From NCBI GenBank assembly GCA_009923125.1, contig RFUD01000035.1, positions 1 through 11,208 of the forward strand: 11,208 bases of DNA. Direction: 5' to 3'. Made by a program: the position numbers and the translations under genes. This document shows positions 1 through 7,469 of this stretch, piece by piece. How positions within the stretch are numbered: position 1 is the first letter of the stretch; each line of letters begins with the position of its first letter. The DNA is from Planctomycetia bacterium. GTDB lineage: Bacteria > Planctomycetota > Planctomycetia > Pirellulales > UBA1268. The notes under the pieces are model-generated. The model worked only from the letters and a program-made list of their open reading frames with translations, ran no database searches and was not told the DNA's origin.

Positions 1-1
1 C

Positions 2-691
2 CAGGCGCAGTTCCTCATGCCGCTCGGCTTCCGCCGGGAACTGTCGACCGTGCGCAATTTCCAGTTGCAGCTGGCCCGGGAGCGGGCCCGGCTCCAGGAC
101 GAGGAACTCGAGGTTTCCCACGCCCTCGTCGAGGCCGTGCGCAACGTGGACACCAACTTCGCCCTGTCGCAGACCAACTTCAACCGGCGGGTGGCGGCCG
201 AGCGGCAGGTGGAGGCGGTCCAGGCCGCCTACGACGCCGGCACCGTCACGCTCGATCAACTCCTCGACGCACAACGGCGCCGAGCGGAGGCCGAGAGTTC
301 CTACGCCCGGTCGCTGGTGGACTACAGCCGGTCGATCTCGCAACTCCATTACCGCAAGGGTTCGCTGCTCGAATACAACGGCGTGTTCCTCGCCGAGGGG
401 CCGTGGCCGGGCAAGGCGTATTTCGACGCCCACCGGCGGGCCCGGCAACGCGATGCCAGCCTGTATCTCGACTACGGCCATTCGCGGCCCGGCGTCTTCA
501 GCCGGGGCGCGATCACGCAGAATTTCGAGTCGCTGGGGGCGGATGCGCGGCCGCAGCAACTGCCCCCGCGCGATCCGGCCACGCGTGAGGCGCCCCCGAA
601 GACCAGCCCCGAACCATCGACTCCCGCCGTACCGCCGGGCCGGGAAACCGTGCCACCCGAACTCATCCCGCCCCCGTCGGCGGCGCCCTGA
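2..691 (+). CDS. TolC-like outer membrane efflux protein, C-terminal part (5' end outside window)
   Basis: The reading frame is open from the first bases, so the start lies upstream; 229 codons remain. The visible part is the second helical hairpin of a TolC/OEP-type protein: a long amphipathic heptad-like helix rich in Ala, Glu, Gln and Arg, then the family-typical AAYDAGTVTLDQLLDAQ turn followed by RRRAEAESSYARSLVDY. OEP proteins form trimeric outer-membrane/periplasmic ducts that work with RND, MFS or MacB-type ABC pumps. After the helical domain comes a tail of roughly 100 residues, with a GVFLAEGPWP segment and then a Pro-rich end; such tails are common in planctomycete members as far as I recall. 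The gene converges on the minus-strand cluster with 43 nt between stops. A MacB-type ABC pair lies in the window on the other strand; whether they cooperate is speculation. Family assignment is confident; the partner is not known. Confidence 0.85.
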   Translation, partial: QAQFLMPLGFRRELSTVRNFQLQLARERARLQDEELEVSHALVEAVRNVDTNFALSQTNFNRRVAAERQVEAVQAAYDAGTVTLDQLLDAQRRRAEAESSYARSLVDYSRSISQLHYRKGSLLEYNGVFLAEGPWPGKAYFDAHRRARQRDASLYLDYGHSRPGVFSRGAITQNFESLGADARPQQLPPRDPATREAPPKTSPEPSTPAVPPGRETVPPELIPPPSAAP

Positions 692-734
692 TCCCCGTGA
701 CCGGGCGATGCGTGGCCTCGATCCATCCGCAGGC

Positions 735-1898
735 TTACGGGCGGGCGAACGGCGATCGAGCCGACTCGAGCGCCGCCTCGAGCCGGACCGGGTCGGCGGC
801 CCGCAGGGCGTCGAGTCTTCGGCGGGCCTCCGGCAACGGGCAGGCGGCCAGATAGCCGGCGACGGCCCGGCGCACGAGCGGATCATCGCGGCCGACCGTG
901 GTCCACAGGTCGGCCACCTCGCCCACGCTCTCCCAGGCCTGCAGCCGCGCGAGATCGACCACGGCATCGGCGGCGACGCCGGGGAAGTGAATGAGCCTCG
1001 CCGTCGCCGCCACGATCCGGTCGCGCGGGACCGTCGTCGTCAGGCTTTCGGTGGCGAAGCGGAGGGCCGCGAGGAGATGCCGCTGATCGAGGGCGCTGGC
1101 GTCCGGTCGGAACAGGCCGCGATCGGCGATCCGGTCGAGGCCGGACGCGCCCTCGGCGACGAGCAAGCCGGCGAGCAGGCCGTCGAATCCAGCCCGAAAA
1201 TCGTTGCGGGGCGCGTCGAGCGCCGCGTGGAGCGCGGCGAGCAGCCGCCGCCGCATCGCGGGGTCAGCCTGTCGGGCCGCGACGACCCCCGCGGCCAGCC
1301 CGTAGAATCCGCGCCGACGCTCGTCAATCCCCGGCTCATCCAGCCAGGCTGCCAGCGCCGCCGGATCGAAGGCGTCGGCGGACTCGCGGACCGCGTCGAA
1401 CGGGGCGAGGCCGTATTCCGTGAAGGCGTCCGCCGCGATCGCCGGCTCCGGATGCTCGAGCCGGCGGGCGAACCAGCGGAGCCGCTCCGGTGCGGCAGCG
1501 GCCGTCGGCGGCGCGGCGATGACGTAGCCGAGCAGCGCCTCGTTGGCCGCGACGGCCGACCACTCGGGCGTGGCTGCCATGCCGGTGCCGAAGAGCAGGG
1601 CCGTTCCCTCCAGCGGGCCGTCCACCCGCGCCCGGACCGTGCCACCGGCCGTCGCCGTCCCGCGGATCGTCTGGTCGATGCGGAAGGGCTGGCAGAGTCG
1701 GCCATCCGGGTCGGGAGTCGCCGGCCCCGCGGACTCGCCCACGGCGAACACCGCGGCGGCGTCGCGCCGCATGGCGAGCGACTCGCCGACCGCACCGCAG
1801 AACGGACAGCCGACGGCGGGGCTGGTCCACGCGGCGACGACGCCGAGGATCAGCGCCGTCGGGAGTCGCGGCATGCCACGGCCGAGGGCGCGGGCCAT
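735..1898 (-). CDS. Secreted CPFC-motif protein A (planctomycete family of unknown function), paralog of 5931-7421
   Basis: A protein of 387 aa, last gene of the minus-strand cluster, starting 4 nt after the AIM24-family stop. The N-terminus is a signal peptide (Arg-rich start, hydrophobic residues about 13-25) ending just before a Cys-Pro-Phe-Cys motif at residues 31-34; AVGC could also be read as a weak lipobox. The mature part is Ala-rich and mostly helical by appearance, without a domain I can name. It aligns along most of its length with the product of 5931-7421: CPFC plus AV after the signal, EHPEPAIAADAFTEYGLAPF versus EDPDETLARDAYDEFAVAPY, VPRDRI versus VPRERV, DLARLQAWESV versus DLARWQDWSAV, and a late YLAACPLPEA versus YLRACPLPEA. 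It lacks the C-terminal membrane anchor of that paralog. An alternative ATG lies at residue 9 (position 1874); neither start has a clear Shine-Dalgarno. Function unknown; the CxxC could be redox-active or metal-binding (inference). Confidence 0.85.
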   Translation of the reverse strand: MARALGRGMPRLPTALILGVVAAWTSPAVGCPFCGAVGESLAMRRDAAAVFAVGESAGPATPDPDGRLCQPFRIDQTIRGTATAGGTVRARVDGPLEGTALLFGTGMAATPEWSAVAANEALLGYVIAAPPTAAAAPERLRWFARRLEHPEPAIAADAFTEYGLAPFDAVRESADAFDPAALAAWLDEPGIDERRRGFYGLAAGVVAARQADPAMRRRLLAALHAALDAPRNDFRAGFDGLLAGLLVAEGASGLDRIADRGLFRPDASALDQRHLLAALRFATESLTTTVPRDRIVAATARLIHFPGVAADAVVDLARLQAWESVGEVADLWTTVGRDDPLVRRAVAGYLAACPLPEARRRLDALRAADPVRLEAALESARSPFARP

Positions 1899-1902
1899 GC
1901 CG

Positions 1903-2574
1903 TCACACCGCCGCGGCGGCGGGGTTGCGTTCCTTCTGCATCCGCTGCCGCCAGTAGGGGGTCGTGCAGAGCAGGAGTTTGCCGGTGCCCTCGTAGACGT
2001 ACGCGAGTTTCTGGCCCGACATCCAGTAACTCATCCACGATCGTGCCGGCCGCCGCACCGACAGCGAGATGCCGGCCGTGCGGCCGATCACGAACGGGCC
2101 GTCCGCCACGAGCCTGTCGTCGATGAGTTCCACCTCCTCGACCGGTCCGTCCACGGCGAGCACGACCTGGCCCTCGCCCTTGAGCGCGGTCTTGTACCAC
2201 AGCAGACCCTGATCGGCCCAGAACGACGTCCACGCCTTCTCCCGGTGGACGGAGAGTTTCACCTCGCCGTCGCTCGCCCAGAAACATTTGGTGTCGAGAA
2301 TCCACCGCTCGCCGGGGGTGATCCGCATCACGTGGTAGCCGCCGAGCGAGGAGTCGAGGTACACGCTGCCGGTGCCGTGGTACCTCGGCCGGAGCAGCGA
2401 CTCATCGGAGAACAGCGACACCCACCAGGCTTTGACCGTCGGCCACGGGACGTCCATCTGGACGTCGCCCTTCATGTGATTGAGCGCCCCCCGCTCGGTC
2501 CGCACGTCGTCATCGTCGAGGTTCACCCGCACCCAGCGCATCCCCTCCGTGTGCTCGATCTCGAAACTAGCCAT
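1903..2574 (-). CDS. AIM24 family protein (DUF124, TRAP-like fold)
   Basis: A protein of 223 aa with no signal peptide, so probably cytoplasmic. Recognised as AIM24/DUF124 by the Gly-rich beta-strand pattern: an early GALNHMKGDVQMD segment, LLRPRYHGTGSVYLD, the YHVMRI and WILDTKCFWASDGEV strands, then ...GEGQVVLAV, FVIGRTAGISLSV and a late YEGTGKLLLCTTPYW. The family has a double-stranded beta-helix resembling the trp RNA-binding attenuation protein; yeast AIM24 is mitochondrial, and bacterial roles are poorly known. The start is set by a good Shine-Dalgarno (GAGGTGA at 2581-2587, 6 nt before ATG). The first codons overlap the end of the UrtA-like gene by 8 nt, which suggests translational coupling. 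Its neighbours are envelope proteins, so it is the odd soluble member of the cluster. Family call is confident; role here is unknown. Confidence 0.85.
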   Translation of the reverse strand: MASFEIEHTEGMRWVRVNLDDDDVRTERGALNHMKGDVQMDVPWPTVKAWWVSLFSDESLLRPRYHGTGSVYLDSSLGGYHVMRITPGERWILDTKCFWASDGEVKLSVHREKAWTSFWADQGLLWYKTALKGEGQVVLAVDGPVEEVELIDDRLVADGPFVIGRTAGISLSVRRPARSWMSYWMSGQKLAYVYEGTGKLLLCTTPYWRQRMQKERNPAAAAV

Positions 2575-3864
2575 CGATCTTCACCTCGGGTCCCCGCTCG
2601 ATGCCCCCCTTCGTCCAGTCGCATTTCCATCCGGGGAACGCGATCTGCGGATAGGGATCGGGCGGGATGGGTGCGGACGACTCCTTCACGATGTCGAATT
2701 GTCGATCGGTCCGGATCCGGCCGAGGCGAAACCAGCGATCGCAGTGCTGCGTCGCCGGATCGAACCGTATCGTGCCGCCGGGGCCGGCGAACTCGAGGCC
2801 GTCGGCGAACGCCTGCCGGACGGCGGCGGTGTCGAACGATCCGGCCTTCTCCACCGCTTGCCTCCAGAGGTGCACGAGACAGTAGCCGGGCTCGAGCGGA
2901 TCGCCCGTGACGCGATCGAAGCCGAATTCCCGACGGAAGTCGGTGATCCAGCGGCGATTGGCCGGCGTGGGCAGGCTCTGGAAGTAGCACGATGCGGCGT
3001 AGTGGCCTTGGACATCCGCCGGCAGCATGCCGCGCAACTCGTCCTCGCCGATGCTCGTCGAGACGACCGGGAGCTTGGCGGGATCGACCTTCGCCTTCCC
3101 CAGGGCCGAAAAGAAGCCGACGTTCGAGTCGCCGTTGATGGTGTTCAGCACGCAGTCGGCGCCCGAGGCCACGATCTTTTTGACTTCCGCCGTGAAGTCG
3201 TCGTGACCGAGGGGATAGTAGACCTCACCGACCGGCTTGAGGCTCCTTGTCTCGAGATACTTCTTCGTGACGTAATTGGCCGTGCGCGGGAAGACGTAGT
3301 CGGAGCCGAGCAGGTAGATCTTCTTGCGGTTGCCCCCCTCGGGCCCGAGCAGCCAGTCGAGCGCGGGAAAGATCTGTTGGTTCGGCACCATCCCGCCGTA
3401 GACCACGTTTTTCGACGATTCGTGTAAAACAGCAGTTTGTCGCGTTCCTCGAACAGCGGGATCACCGCCTTGCGGCTCGCGCTCGTCCAGCAACCGAACA
3501 CCGCGACCGAGCCCGCGTCGAGGAGCGAGCGGGCCCGCCGCTCGAACAGATCGATCCGCGACTTCGGGTCAGGGGCCTTGATGTCGATCTGCCGGCCGAG
3601 CAGGCCGCCGGCGGCGTTGATCTGCTCGCAGGCGAAGATCTGGACGTCGCGGAGGGACGTGGCGCTGATCGCCAGCGGCCCGGTCTGCGAGTGGAGGAGG
3701 CCGAGCGGGACGGTGCGGGCCCGGGGCGGTATGCCGAGCGAGCAGCCGGCGAACAGGGCCGGCGCCAGGCCCCGGGCGGCGGCGAGTGTGGCGGCCGCAC
3801 CGTCGCGTAAAGCCTGCCGGCGGGTCGTCCGGGCGGGCGACGTCGAGCGAGAGGGCTGATTCAT
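2567..3864 (-). pseudogene. UrtA-like (urea/amide-type) ABC substrate-binding lipoprotein, broken by a frameshift near 3422-3430
   Basis: Two reading frames together make one UrtA/Peripla_BP_5-type solute-binding protein of about 430 aa, the usual family length. The first frame (from ATG 3864) gives a Tat-type lipoprotein signal (TTRRQALRDG, then a hydrophobic stretch and LFAGC, Cys41), the LGLLHSQTGPLAISATSLRD motif and FGCWTSASRKAVIPLFE, and ends usefully at LLFYT (residue 148). The frame shifted by -1 continues with ESSKNVVYGGMVPNQQIFP, LLGSDYVFPRTANYV and the rest to the TAG at 2567. Known UrtA proteins have a short segment like PVQYEG between LLFY and xxSKN; here only 2 nt remain, so a deletion of about 19 nt fits best. 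Left unrepaired, translation runs out of the family sequence after Tyr147. The start overlaps the DUF4239 stop by ATGA, and the AIM24 gene overlaps its end. No UrtBCDE permease or ATPase is present, so it would be an orphan binder or sensor. A sequencing or assembly error is the alternative. Confidence 0.8.
2581..2587 (-). promoter_or_regulatory. Shine-Dalgarno of the AIM24-family gene
   Basis: GAGGTGA read on the minus strand, 6 nt upstream of the ATG at 2574, lying inside the end of the UrtA-like gene. It is one of the few clear ribosome binding sites in the cluster and fixes this start. Confidence 0.6.
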
Positions 3865-4688
3865 GCGTCGTCCATCCGCTCGTAGAGCGTCTCGAACGGC
3901 TCCGCCGTGATGCTGACGTCGCCGCGGAAGGGCTGATTCATGTCGAAGATCAGGTGCATCATCGTTCCCAGGTACGCCGCAAGGATTCCGCCGAGGATGA
4001 GTTGCGTCATGAACTTCATGTCGAACAGCCAGCAGAGCGCGATGTTGAGCACCGCGCCGAGCAGCATCACGTACCACATCGAGGCCGGGAGCGAGGATTT
4101 GACCGAGAACAGCCGCATGCGGCGACACTCGAGAAAGTGGTTGAACTGCCGCAGGGCCTCGGCGTGGATGATCTGCTCGGCCGGCGTCTGCGGCTGGAAC
4201 TTGAGCATCCGCTCGTGAAACGCCTCGGCACGGATCGTGCCCTCCTCCGGGATGACGCCCCGCTGCTGGAGCGGCCAGGCATACTTGATCACGTAGCGGG
4301 TGTAGTCGCGGAGCAGCCAGCGCAGATTCTGCCCATGGGGCTCGGGATACTGTGACACGTCTTCGTAGAGCGCCGACAGGGCCGCCGCCTCGCGGGTGAC
4401 GTTCGCCGCGGCGTCGGAGACGTTCTGGTAAGCCGTGACGGCGATCAGGCCGAGCAGCAGGCCGTAGAACACGCAGAAGCAGGAGAGCACGTAGCCGACG
4501 ATGTCGTTCGCCCCGGGCGTGTTCCGCACGAACTGCCGGAGGATCGGCCGCACGAAGATCGAGCCGAGCCAGTAGAAGCCGACGAAGGCCGCGATGAACA
4601 GCAGCGACAGGCGGGCCGGGGGCACGTCGTACAGCCAGTACCACGCCTCGGGCGAGAACGGGCGCAGACGGGGGTCGGAAGCGGTCAT
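3861..4688 (-). CDS. DUF4239 (bestrophin-like) membrane protein
   Basis: A protein of 275 aa with the DUF4239 layout: two N-terminal membrane segments (about residues 26-46 and 62-86), a soluble helical middle of about 110 residues beginning with NVSDAAANVTREAAALSALYEDV, two C-terminal membrane segments (about 201-221 and 225-248), and the family-typical closing FDMNQPFRGDVSI. The family is distantly related to bestrophin-type anion channels by profile, but its function in bacteria is not established. The stop overlaps the start of the UrtA-like gene (ATGA), a tight coupling that suggests the two act together, for example solute sensing linked to a membrane protein (inference). There are 27 nt between this start and the preceding DUF3299 gene. 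No Shine-Dalgarno is visible, but TACCAT sits exactly 7 nt before the ATG, so an internal leaderless promoter is possible. Confidence 0.85.
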   Translation of the reverse strand: MTASDPRLRPFSPEAWYWLYDVPPARLSLLFIAAFVGFYWLGSIFVRPILRQFVRNTPGANDIVGYVLSCFCVFYGLLLGLIAVTAYQNVSDAAANVTREAAALSALYEDVSQYPEPHGQNLRWLLRDYTRYVIKYAWPLQQRGVIPEEGTIRAEAFHERMLKFQPQTPAEQIIHAEALRQFNHFLECRRMRLFSVKSSLPASMWYVMLLGAVLNIALCWLFDMKFMTQLILGGILAAYLGTMMHLIFDMNQPFRGDVSITAEPFETLYERMDDA

Positions 4689-4695
4689 GGGGAAG

Positions 4696-4701
4696 ATGGT
4701 A
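4696..4701 (-). promoter_or_regulatory. Candidate -10 element (TACCAT) 7 nt before the DUF4239 start
   Basis: Minus-strand TACCAT, then 7 nt (CTTCCCC), then ATG. No good -35 is visible. The same geometry occurs at 7429-7434 and 9714-9719, and the TANNNT-7nt-ATG pattern is known from leaderless bacterial genes. A chance match cannot be excluded. Confidence 0.3.
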
Positions 4702-4715
4702 CCAACGCCGTGCGG

Positions 4716-5231
4716 TCACCGCACCTCTTCGCCGTCGAGCGCGTAAATCGCCAGATGGCGACCGTCCGGCCCGCGGAGTTCCTCGAGACGAAACGTGCCC
4801 GACACGGCGACCGGCCGGATCGAGAAGTCGGCCGTCCGGCCCGGCAGCATGCGCACGACGACGCAGTCGTAGAGCGCGGCCCCGGGGCCGAAGCAGCACT
4901 CCATGTTGTCGCGGACGAGCACGAACTGCGCGAGCCCCGTCTGCTGAAAACTGGGGAGAATATAGCCGCGAATCCGCACTCGTTGCCGCTCGAGCGCCGT
5001 GACCCGCGGGGGCAGCAGGTCGCGGTGGAAGGCCGCTCCTTTCTCCATGTCGAACTTCACGTCGTCGAACGAGATCTCGCGCGGCGGCCCGGCCGCTGCC
5101 GGGGCCGCCGGACGGGGCGTGGCGGCCGTGGCATCGGCCCGTGATCCGCCGTCCCGCCCGCCGGGAGGCGACGGGTCGGTGCAGCCGACGACGAGCAGGA
5201 GCAGCCAGAGCAGGCGTCTGTCAGCGGACAA
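4716..5231 (-). CDS. DUF3299 family lipoprotein
   Basis: A protein of 171 aa. A short signal (MSADRRLLWLLLLVVGC) ends in a lipobox-like VVGC with Cys17, followed by a Pro/Ala/Gly-rich linker to about residue 50 and then the DUF3299 domain: VRIRGYILPSFQQTG (about 85-99), FVLVRDNMECCFGPG with Cys112-Cys113, DCVVVRML, and a final VSGTFRLEE...IYALDGEEVR. The only start that keeps the whole signal is a TTG at 5231, inside the end of the previous gene (11-nt overlap); this gives a good lipoprotein signal, so I accept it. Its domain is clearly paralogous to the DUF3299 protein just upstream. DUF3299 proteins often sit beside LolCD/MacB-like ABC genes, and I recall one near Vibrio zinc-related zrg loci, but I could not check this. 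The Cys pair may bind a metal or form a disulfide (inference). Location: periplasmic face of a membrane. Confidence 0.85.
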   Translation of the reverse strand: MSADRRLLWLLLLVVGCTDPSPPGGRDGGSRADATAATPRPAAPAAAGPPREISFDDVKFDMEKGAAFHRDLLPPRVTALERQRVRIRGYILPSFQQTGLAQFVLVRDNMECCFGPGAALYDCVVVRMLPGRTADFSIRPVAVSGTFRLEELRGPDGRHLAIYALDGEEVR

Positions 5232-5907
5232 CGGCGTCCTCGAGGTGGTAGAGCACGCCGCCGTCGAGCGCGGCGGTGCCGGTGGGGCGGATCGCGAATC
5301 GACCGGCGATCTTGCGCAGCCGGGGCGAGAAATCGACCCCCCGGGTATCGCGCAACTGCACGAGGACGCGATCGGTGATCTTGGGATTGCCGCCGAAGCA
5401 GCAATCCCCCTGGTCGCGGACGAGCAGGAACTGCACGATCCCCTGCTGCTGCTTGCCCGGGTACATGTAGCCTTTGAGCAGGACGTTGCGTCCGTCGAGC
5501 GCGCGGGCGGCGTCCGGGACGGCCGTGGGTGGATCGCCCTCGAGCGGCTGGAGCGTCGCGTAGGTGAGCCGTTCGAACCCCGGTGGAAGTTCCGCCGCGT
5601 ACACGGCCGACTGGTAGGCGAGCCCGCCGCCGAGCATGCAGGCCGAAAGCACAGCCGCGCCGATCGCCAGGGGCATGCCGACGAGTTCCGTCGGGCGGGC
5701 GCGGATGTCGCGCCGGGCCACGATCGCGAGGACGAACCCGAGCACCGGCACGACCGCCAGCCACCAGTCGAGAAACGCCAGCGGCGACAGGACCGCCAGC
5801 ACGGCCGCCGCGATCGCCGTGCCCGCGATGGCGCGATACCGATCCCCCACCTCGGCGGGCGCGGGCTCGGCTGGGGAACGCGGTGTGTCGAAGAGGCCGT
5901 TGGCCAT
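5221..5907 (-). CDS. DUF3299 protein with N-terminal membrane segments
   Basis: A protein of 228 aa from the ATG at 5907 (MANGLFDTPR). The frame is open further upstream to 6018, but that part overlaps the preceding gene and reads as low-quality Gly/Arg-rich sequence, so the start 23 nt after the previous stop is preferred. Hydrophobic segments lie at about residues 27-45, 47-66 and 79-100; the first two resemble the paired helices of DUF4190-type proteins. The DUF3299 domain follows: VLLKGYMYPGKQQQG (about 142-156), FLLVRDQGDCCFGG with Cys169-Cys170, DRVLVQLRDTRGVDF, and AGRFAIRP...YHLEDAVVR. It is a paralog of the lipoprotein encoded next, with the same Cys-Cys and the same order of strands, but it is held by membrane helices instead of a lipid. 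The stop overlaps the next gene. The two probably form a functional pair on the outer face of the cytoplasmic membrane (inference). Confidence 0.85.
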   Translation of the reverse strand: MANGLFDTPRSPAEPAPAEVGDRYRAIAGTAIAAAVLAVLSPLAFLDWWLAVVPVLGFVLAIVARRDIRARPTELVGMPLAIGAAVLSACMLGGGLAYQSAVYAAELPPGFERLTYATLQPLEGDPPTAVPDAARALDGRNVLLKGYMYPGKQQQGIVQFLLVRDQGDCCFGGNPKITDRVLVQLRDTRGVDFSPRLRKIAGRFAIRPTGTAALDGGVLYHLEDAVVR

Positions 5908-5930
5908 GGCTCGTCGAACCTGCGGACCGG

Positions 5931-7421
5931 TCACTTGCCGGCCGGAGTCGGGCGCGGCCGCAGCGCCGACCTCGCGGCGAACGCCACGATGGCGACGATG
6001 GCCGCCCATGCCGCCCACTTGAACGAACGCAGGCCGTCGCCGGCGGCCGGCGCGGTGTTCGCCGCGGGTCCCGGAGACGGCTGCTCCGCGTCGTCTTCCT
6101 CCCCTTCGTCACCGATGACCGGCGCGATCTTGGCGGCAAGAGCGGTGTCGTCGCCCGCCACCGGGGCCATCGTCGCGGGCCGCCCCGCCCCGGGCTCGTC
6201 GTCGCCGTCCGCCTTCGCAGCGGGGTTCGGGGCGAGGGCTCCCGCGAAGCCCGCGAGCGTGGCGGCCCGACGCACCGCCTCGGGGTCGATCTTCTCGAGC
6301 CGGGTGAGCGCCGTCGCGGCTTCGGGCAGCGGGCAGGCCCGCAGATAGTTCACCACCGGCTCGCGCACGAAGATGTTGTCGGCGTCGGCCTCCTCGAACA
6401 GCCGGGCCAGGCGATCGACGGCCGACCAGTCCTGCCAGCGGGCGAGATCGGCGATCACGAGATCGGCCAGTTTCGGCTCGTCGAGCAGGATCCGCAGCGA
6501 CCGCAGCACCCGCTCGCGCGGCACGATGTCGGACTCCTCCCCGAGAAATCGCAGTGCCATCACCGCCGCGTAGGTCTCGGTGAACGGCACGTCACGCCCC
6601 TTGCGATCGAGGAACAGCCGATCGACGAGATCGAGCCCGTCCGCGCCGCGCAGCGTCACGTAGCAGGCGATCAGCGCGTCGAGGCCGGAGCGGACATCGG
6701 CCTTTTCCGGGGGCAGGTTCTCGCCGGCGAGGATGCCGGCGATGCGGTCGGCGTCGGCCTTCGTGCCACACACGCCGAGCATCGTGGCGTACAGCCGGCG
6801 GCGATTCGCCTGCACCTTCGGATTCTCGATCCACTCGAGCAGTTGCGTGGGATCCATGCGGCTCTCGAGACCCCGCACGTCCTCGTACGGGGCGACGGCG
6901 AACTCGTCGTAGGCGTCGCGGGCGAGCGTCTCGTCGGGATCCTCGAGATGCTTCTGGAAGAACGCCAGGCGATCGGGGCCCTTCTCCGGGAGGTCGCCGA
7001 GTTTCCGCAGGTACTCCACCGCACGGTCGCCCACCGCGATCGGGCTCGACCACACCAGATTCGGCGGCTCGACGCCCATCAGCAGGTAGAGCGAGCCGAC
7101 CGGCTTCTCCTCCAGCAGGATCGTCTCGATGGGCGCGGCATCGGGGCCGAGCAGTCCGGCCTCCTCGACCAGCCCGGAACCCTTGAGCACCTCGACCACC
7201 GCGAACTTGCCTTTCGGCAATGGGCCATCGGCCCGCGGCGAGAGCGACCCGGCCAGCGGCGGCTCGACGAGCCGCGCGATCACCGCCGCCTGGCTCTGCG
7301 CGATCTCCTGCGCGAACGTGAGCGACACGGCCGAACAGAAGGGACACGCCTCCACCCGCGCGGCCTGCACGAGCAGGGCGGCTGCGAGCATGAAGACCTG
7401 AAATTTCCGCCAGGCGACCAT
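5931..7421 (-). CDS. Secreted CPFC-motif protein B with C-terminal membrane anchor, paralog of 735-1898
   Basis: A protein of 496 aa. The signal peptide (WRK, then hydrophobic residues about 9-20, ARVEA) ends at a Cys-Pro-Phe-Cys motif, residues 26-29. The long mainly helical body contains DARNA-free, acidic/Leu-rich sequence with no domain I can name, and the conserved segments shared with the product of 735-1898 (AYDEFAVAPY, VPRERV, DLARWQDWSAV, YLRACPLPEA). After about residue 400 comes an Ala/Pro/Asp/Glu-rich linker, then a membrane segment (about 469-486) and a basic tail (RPRPTPAGK), so the body is likely periplasmic and tethered by its C-terminus. An alternative ATG is at residue 11. 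There is no Shine-Dalgarno; a TACACT box lies 7 nt before the ATG, and the gene follows a 261-nt non-coding gap, so it may begin a separate transcript. I believe such CPFC proteins recur in planctomycetes, but the function is unknown. Thiol redox or metal binding is a guess from CxxC. Confidence 0.85.
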   Translation of the reverse strand: MVAWRKFQVFMLAAALLVQAARVEACPFCSAVSLTFAQEIAQSQAAVIARLVEPPLAGSLSPRADGPLPKGKFAVVEVLKGSGLVEEAGLLGPDAAPIETILLEEKPVGSLYLLMGVEPPNLVWSSPIAVGDRAVEYLRKLGDLPEKGPDRLAFFQKHLEDPDETLARDAYDEFAVAPYEDVRGLESRMDPTQLLEWIENPKVQANRRRLYATMLGVCGTKADADRIAGILAGENLPPEKADVRSGLDALIACYVTLRGADGLDLVDRLFLDRKGRDVPFTETYAAVMALRFLGEESDIVPRERVLRSLRILLDEPKLADLVIADLARWQDWSAVDRLARLFEEADADNIFVREPVVNYLRACPLPEAATALTRLEKIDPEAVRRAATLAGFAGALAPNPAAKADGDDEPGAGRPATMAPVAGDDTALAAKIAPVIGDEGEEDDAEQPSPGPAANTAPAAGDGLRSFKWAAWAAIVAIVAFAARSALRPRPTPAGK

Positions 7422-7428
7422 GCCGGTC

Positions 7429-7434
7429 AGTGTA
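7429..7434 (-). promoter_or_regulatory. Candidate -10 element (TACACT) 7 nt before the CPFC-B start
   Basis: Minus-strand TACACT, then GACCGGC, then ATG. The stretch GTAC..T(A/G)CCGGCATGG closely matches the corresponding stretch before the ABC ATPase start. No convincing -35 is seen. It would give a leaderless or nearly leaderless mRNA. Confidence 0.35.
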
Positions 7435-7469
7435 CAGGAGTTCGTGGACCGCGTGTGCCGTTCCCTCGC

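Noticed and set aside
692..734. Bulged inverted repeat (TGCGTGG / CCATCCGCA) between the TolC-like and CPFC-A stops as a bidirectional terminator
   Set aside because: The stem is short and bulged and there is no T-run on either side; too weak to call.
3405..3420. Programmed -1 frameshift at the A5 run (cgaaaaacg, minus) in the UrtA-like gene
   Set aside because: A -1 slip there would give TNRRKNVVY, but the conserved ESS just before KN is already in the new frame, and the PVQYEG-like segment would still be missing. The break lies upstream of the A-run, so a deletion explains it better.
5908..6018. Longer start for the membrane DUF3299 protein
   Set aside because: The added residues overlap the CPFC-B coding end and are Arg/Gly-rich with no signal-like character; ATG 5907 gives a normal spacing.
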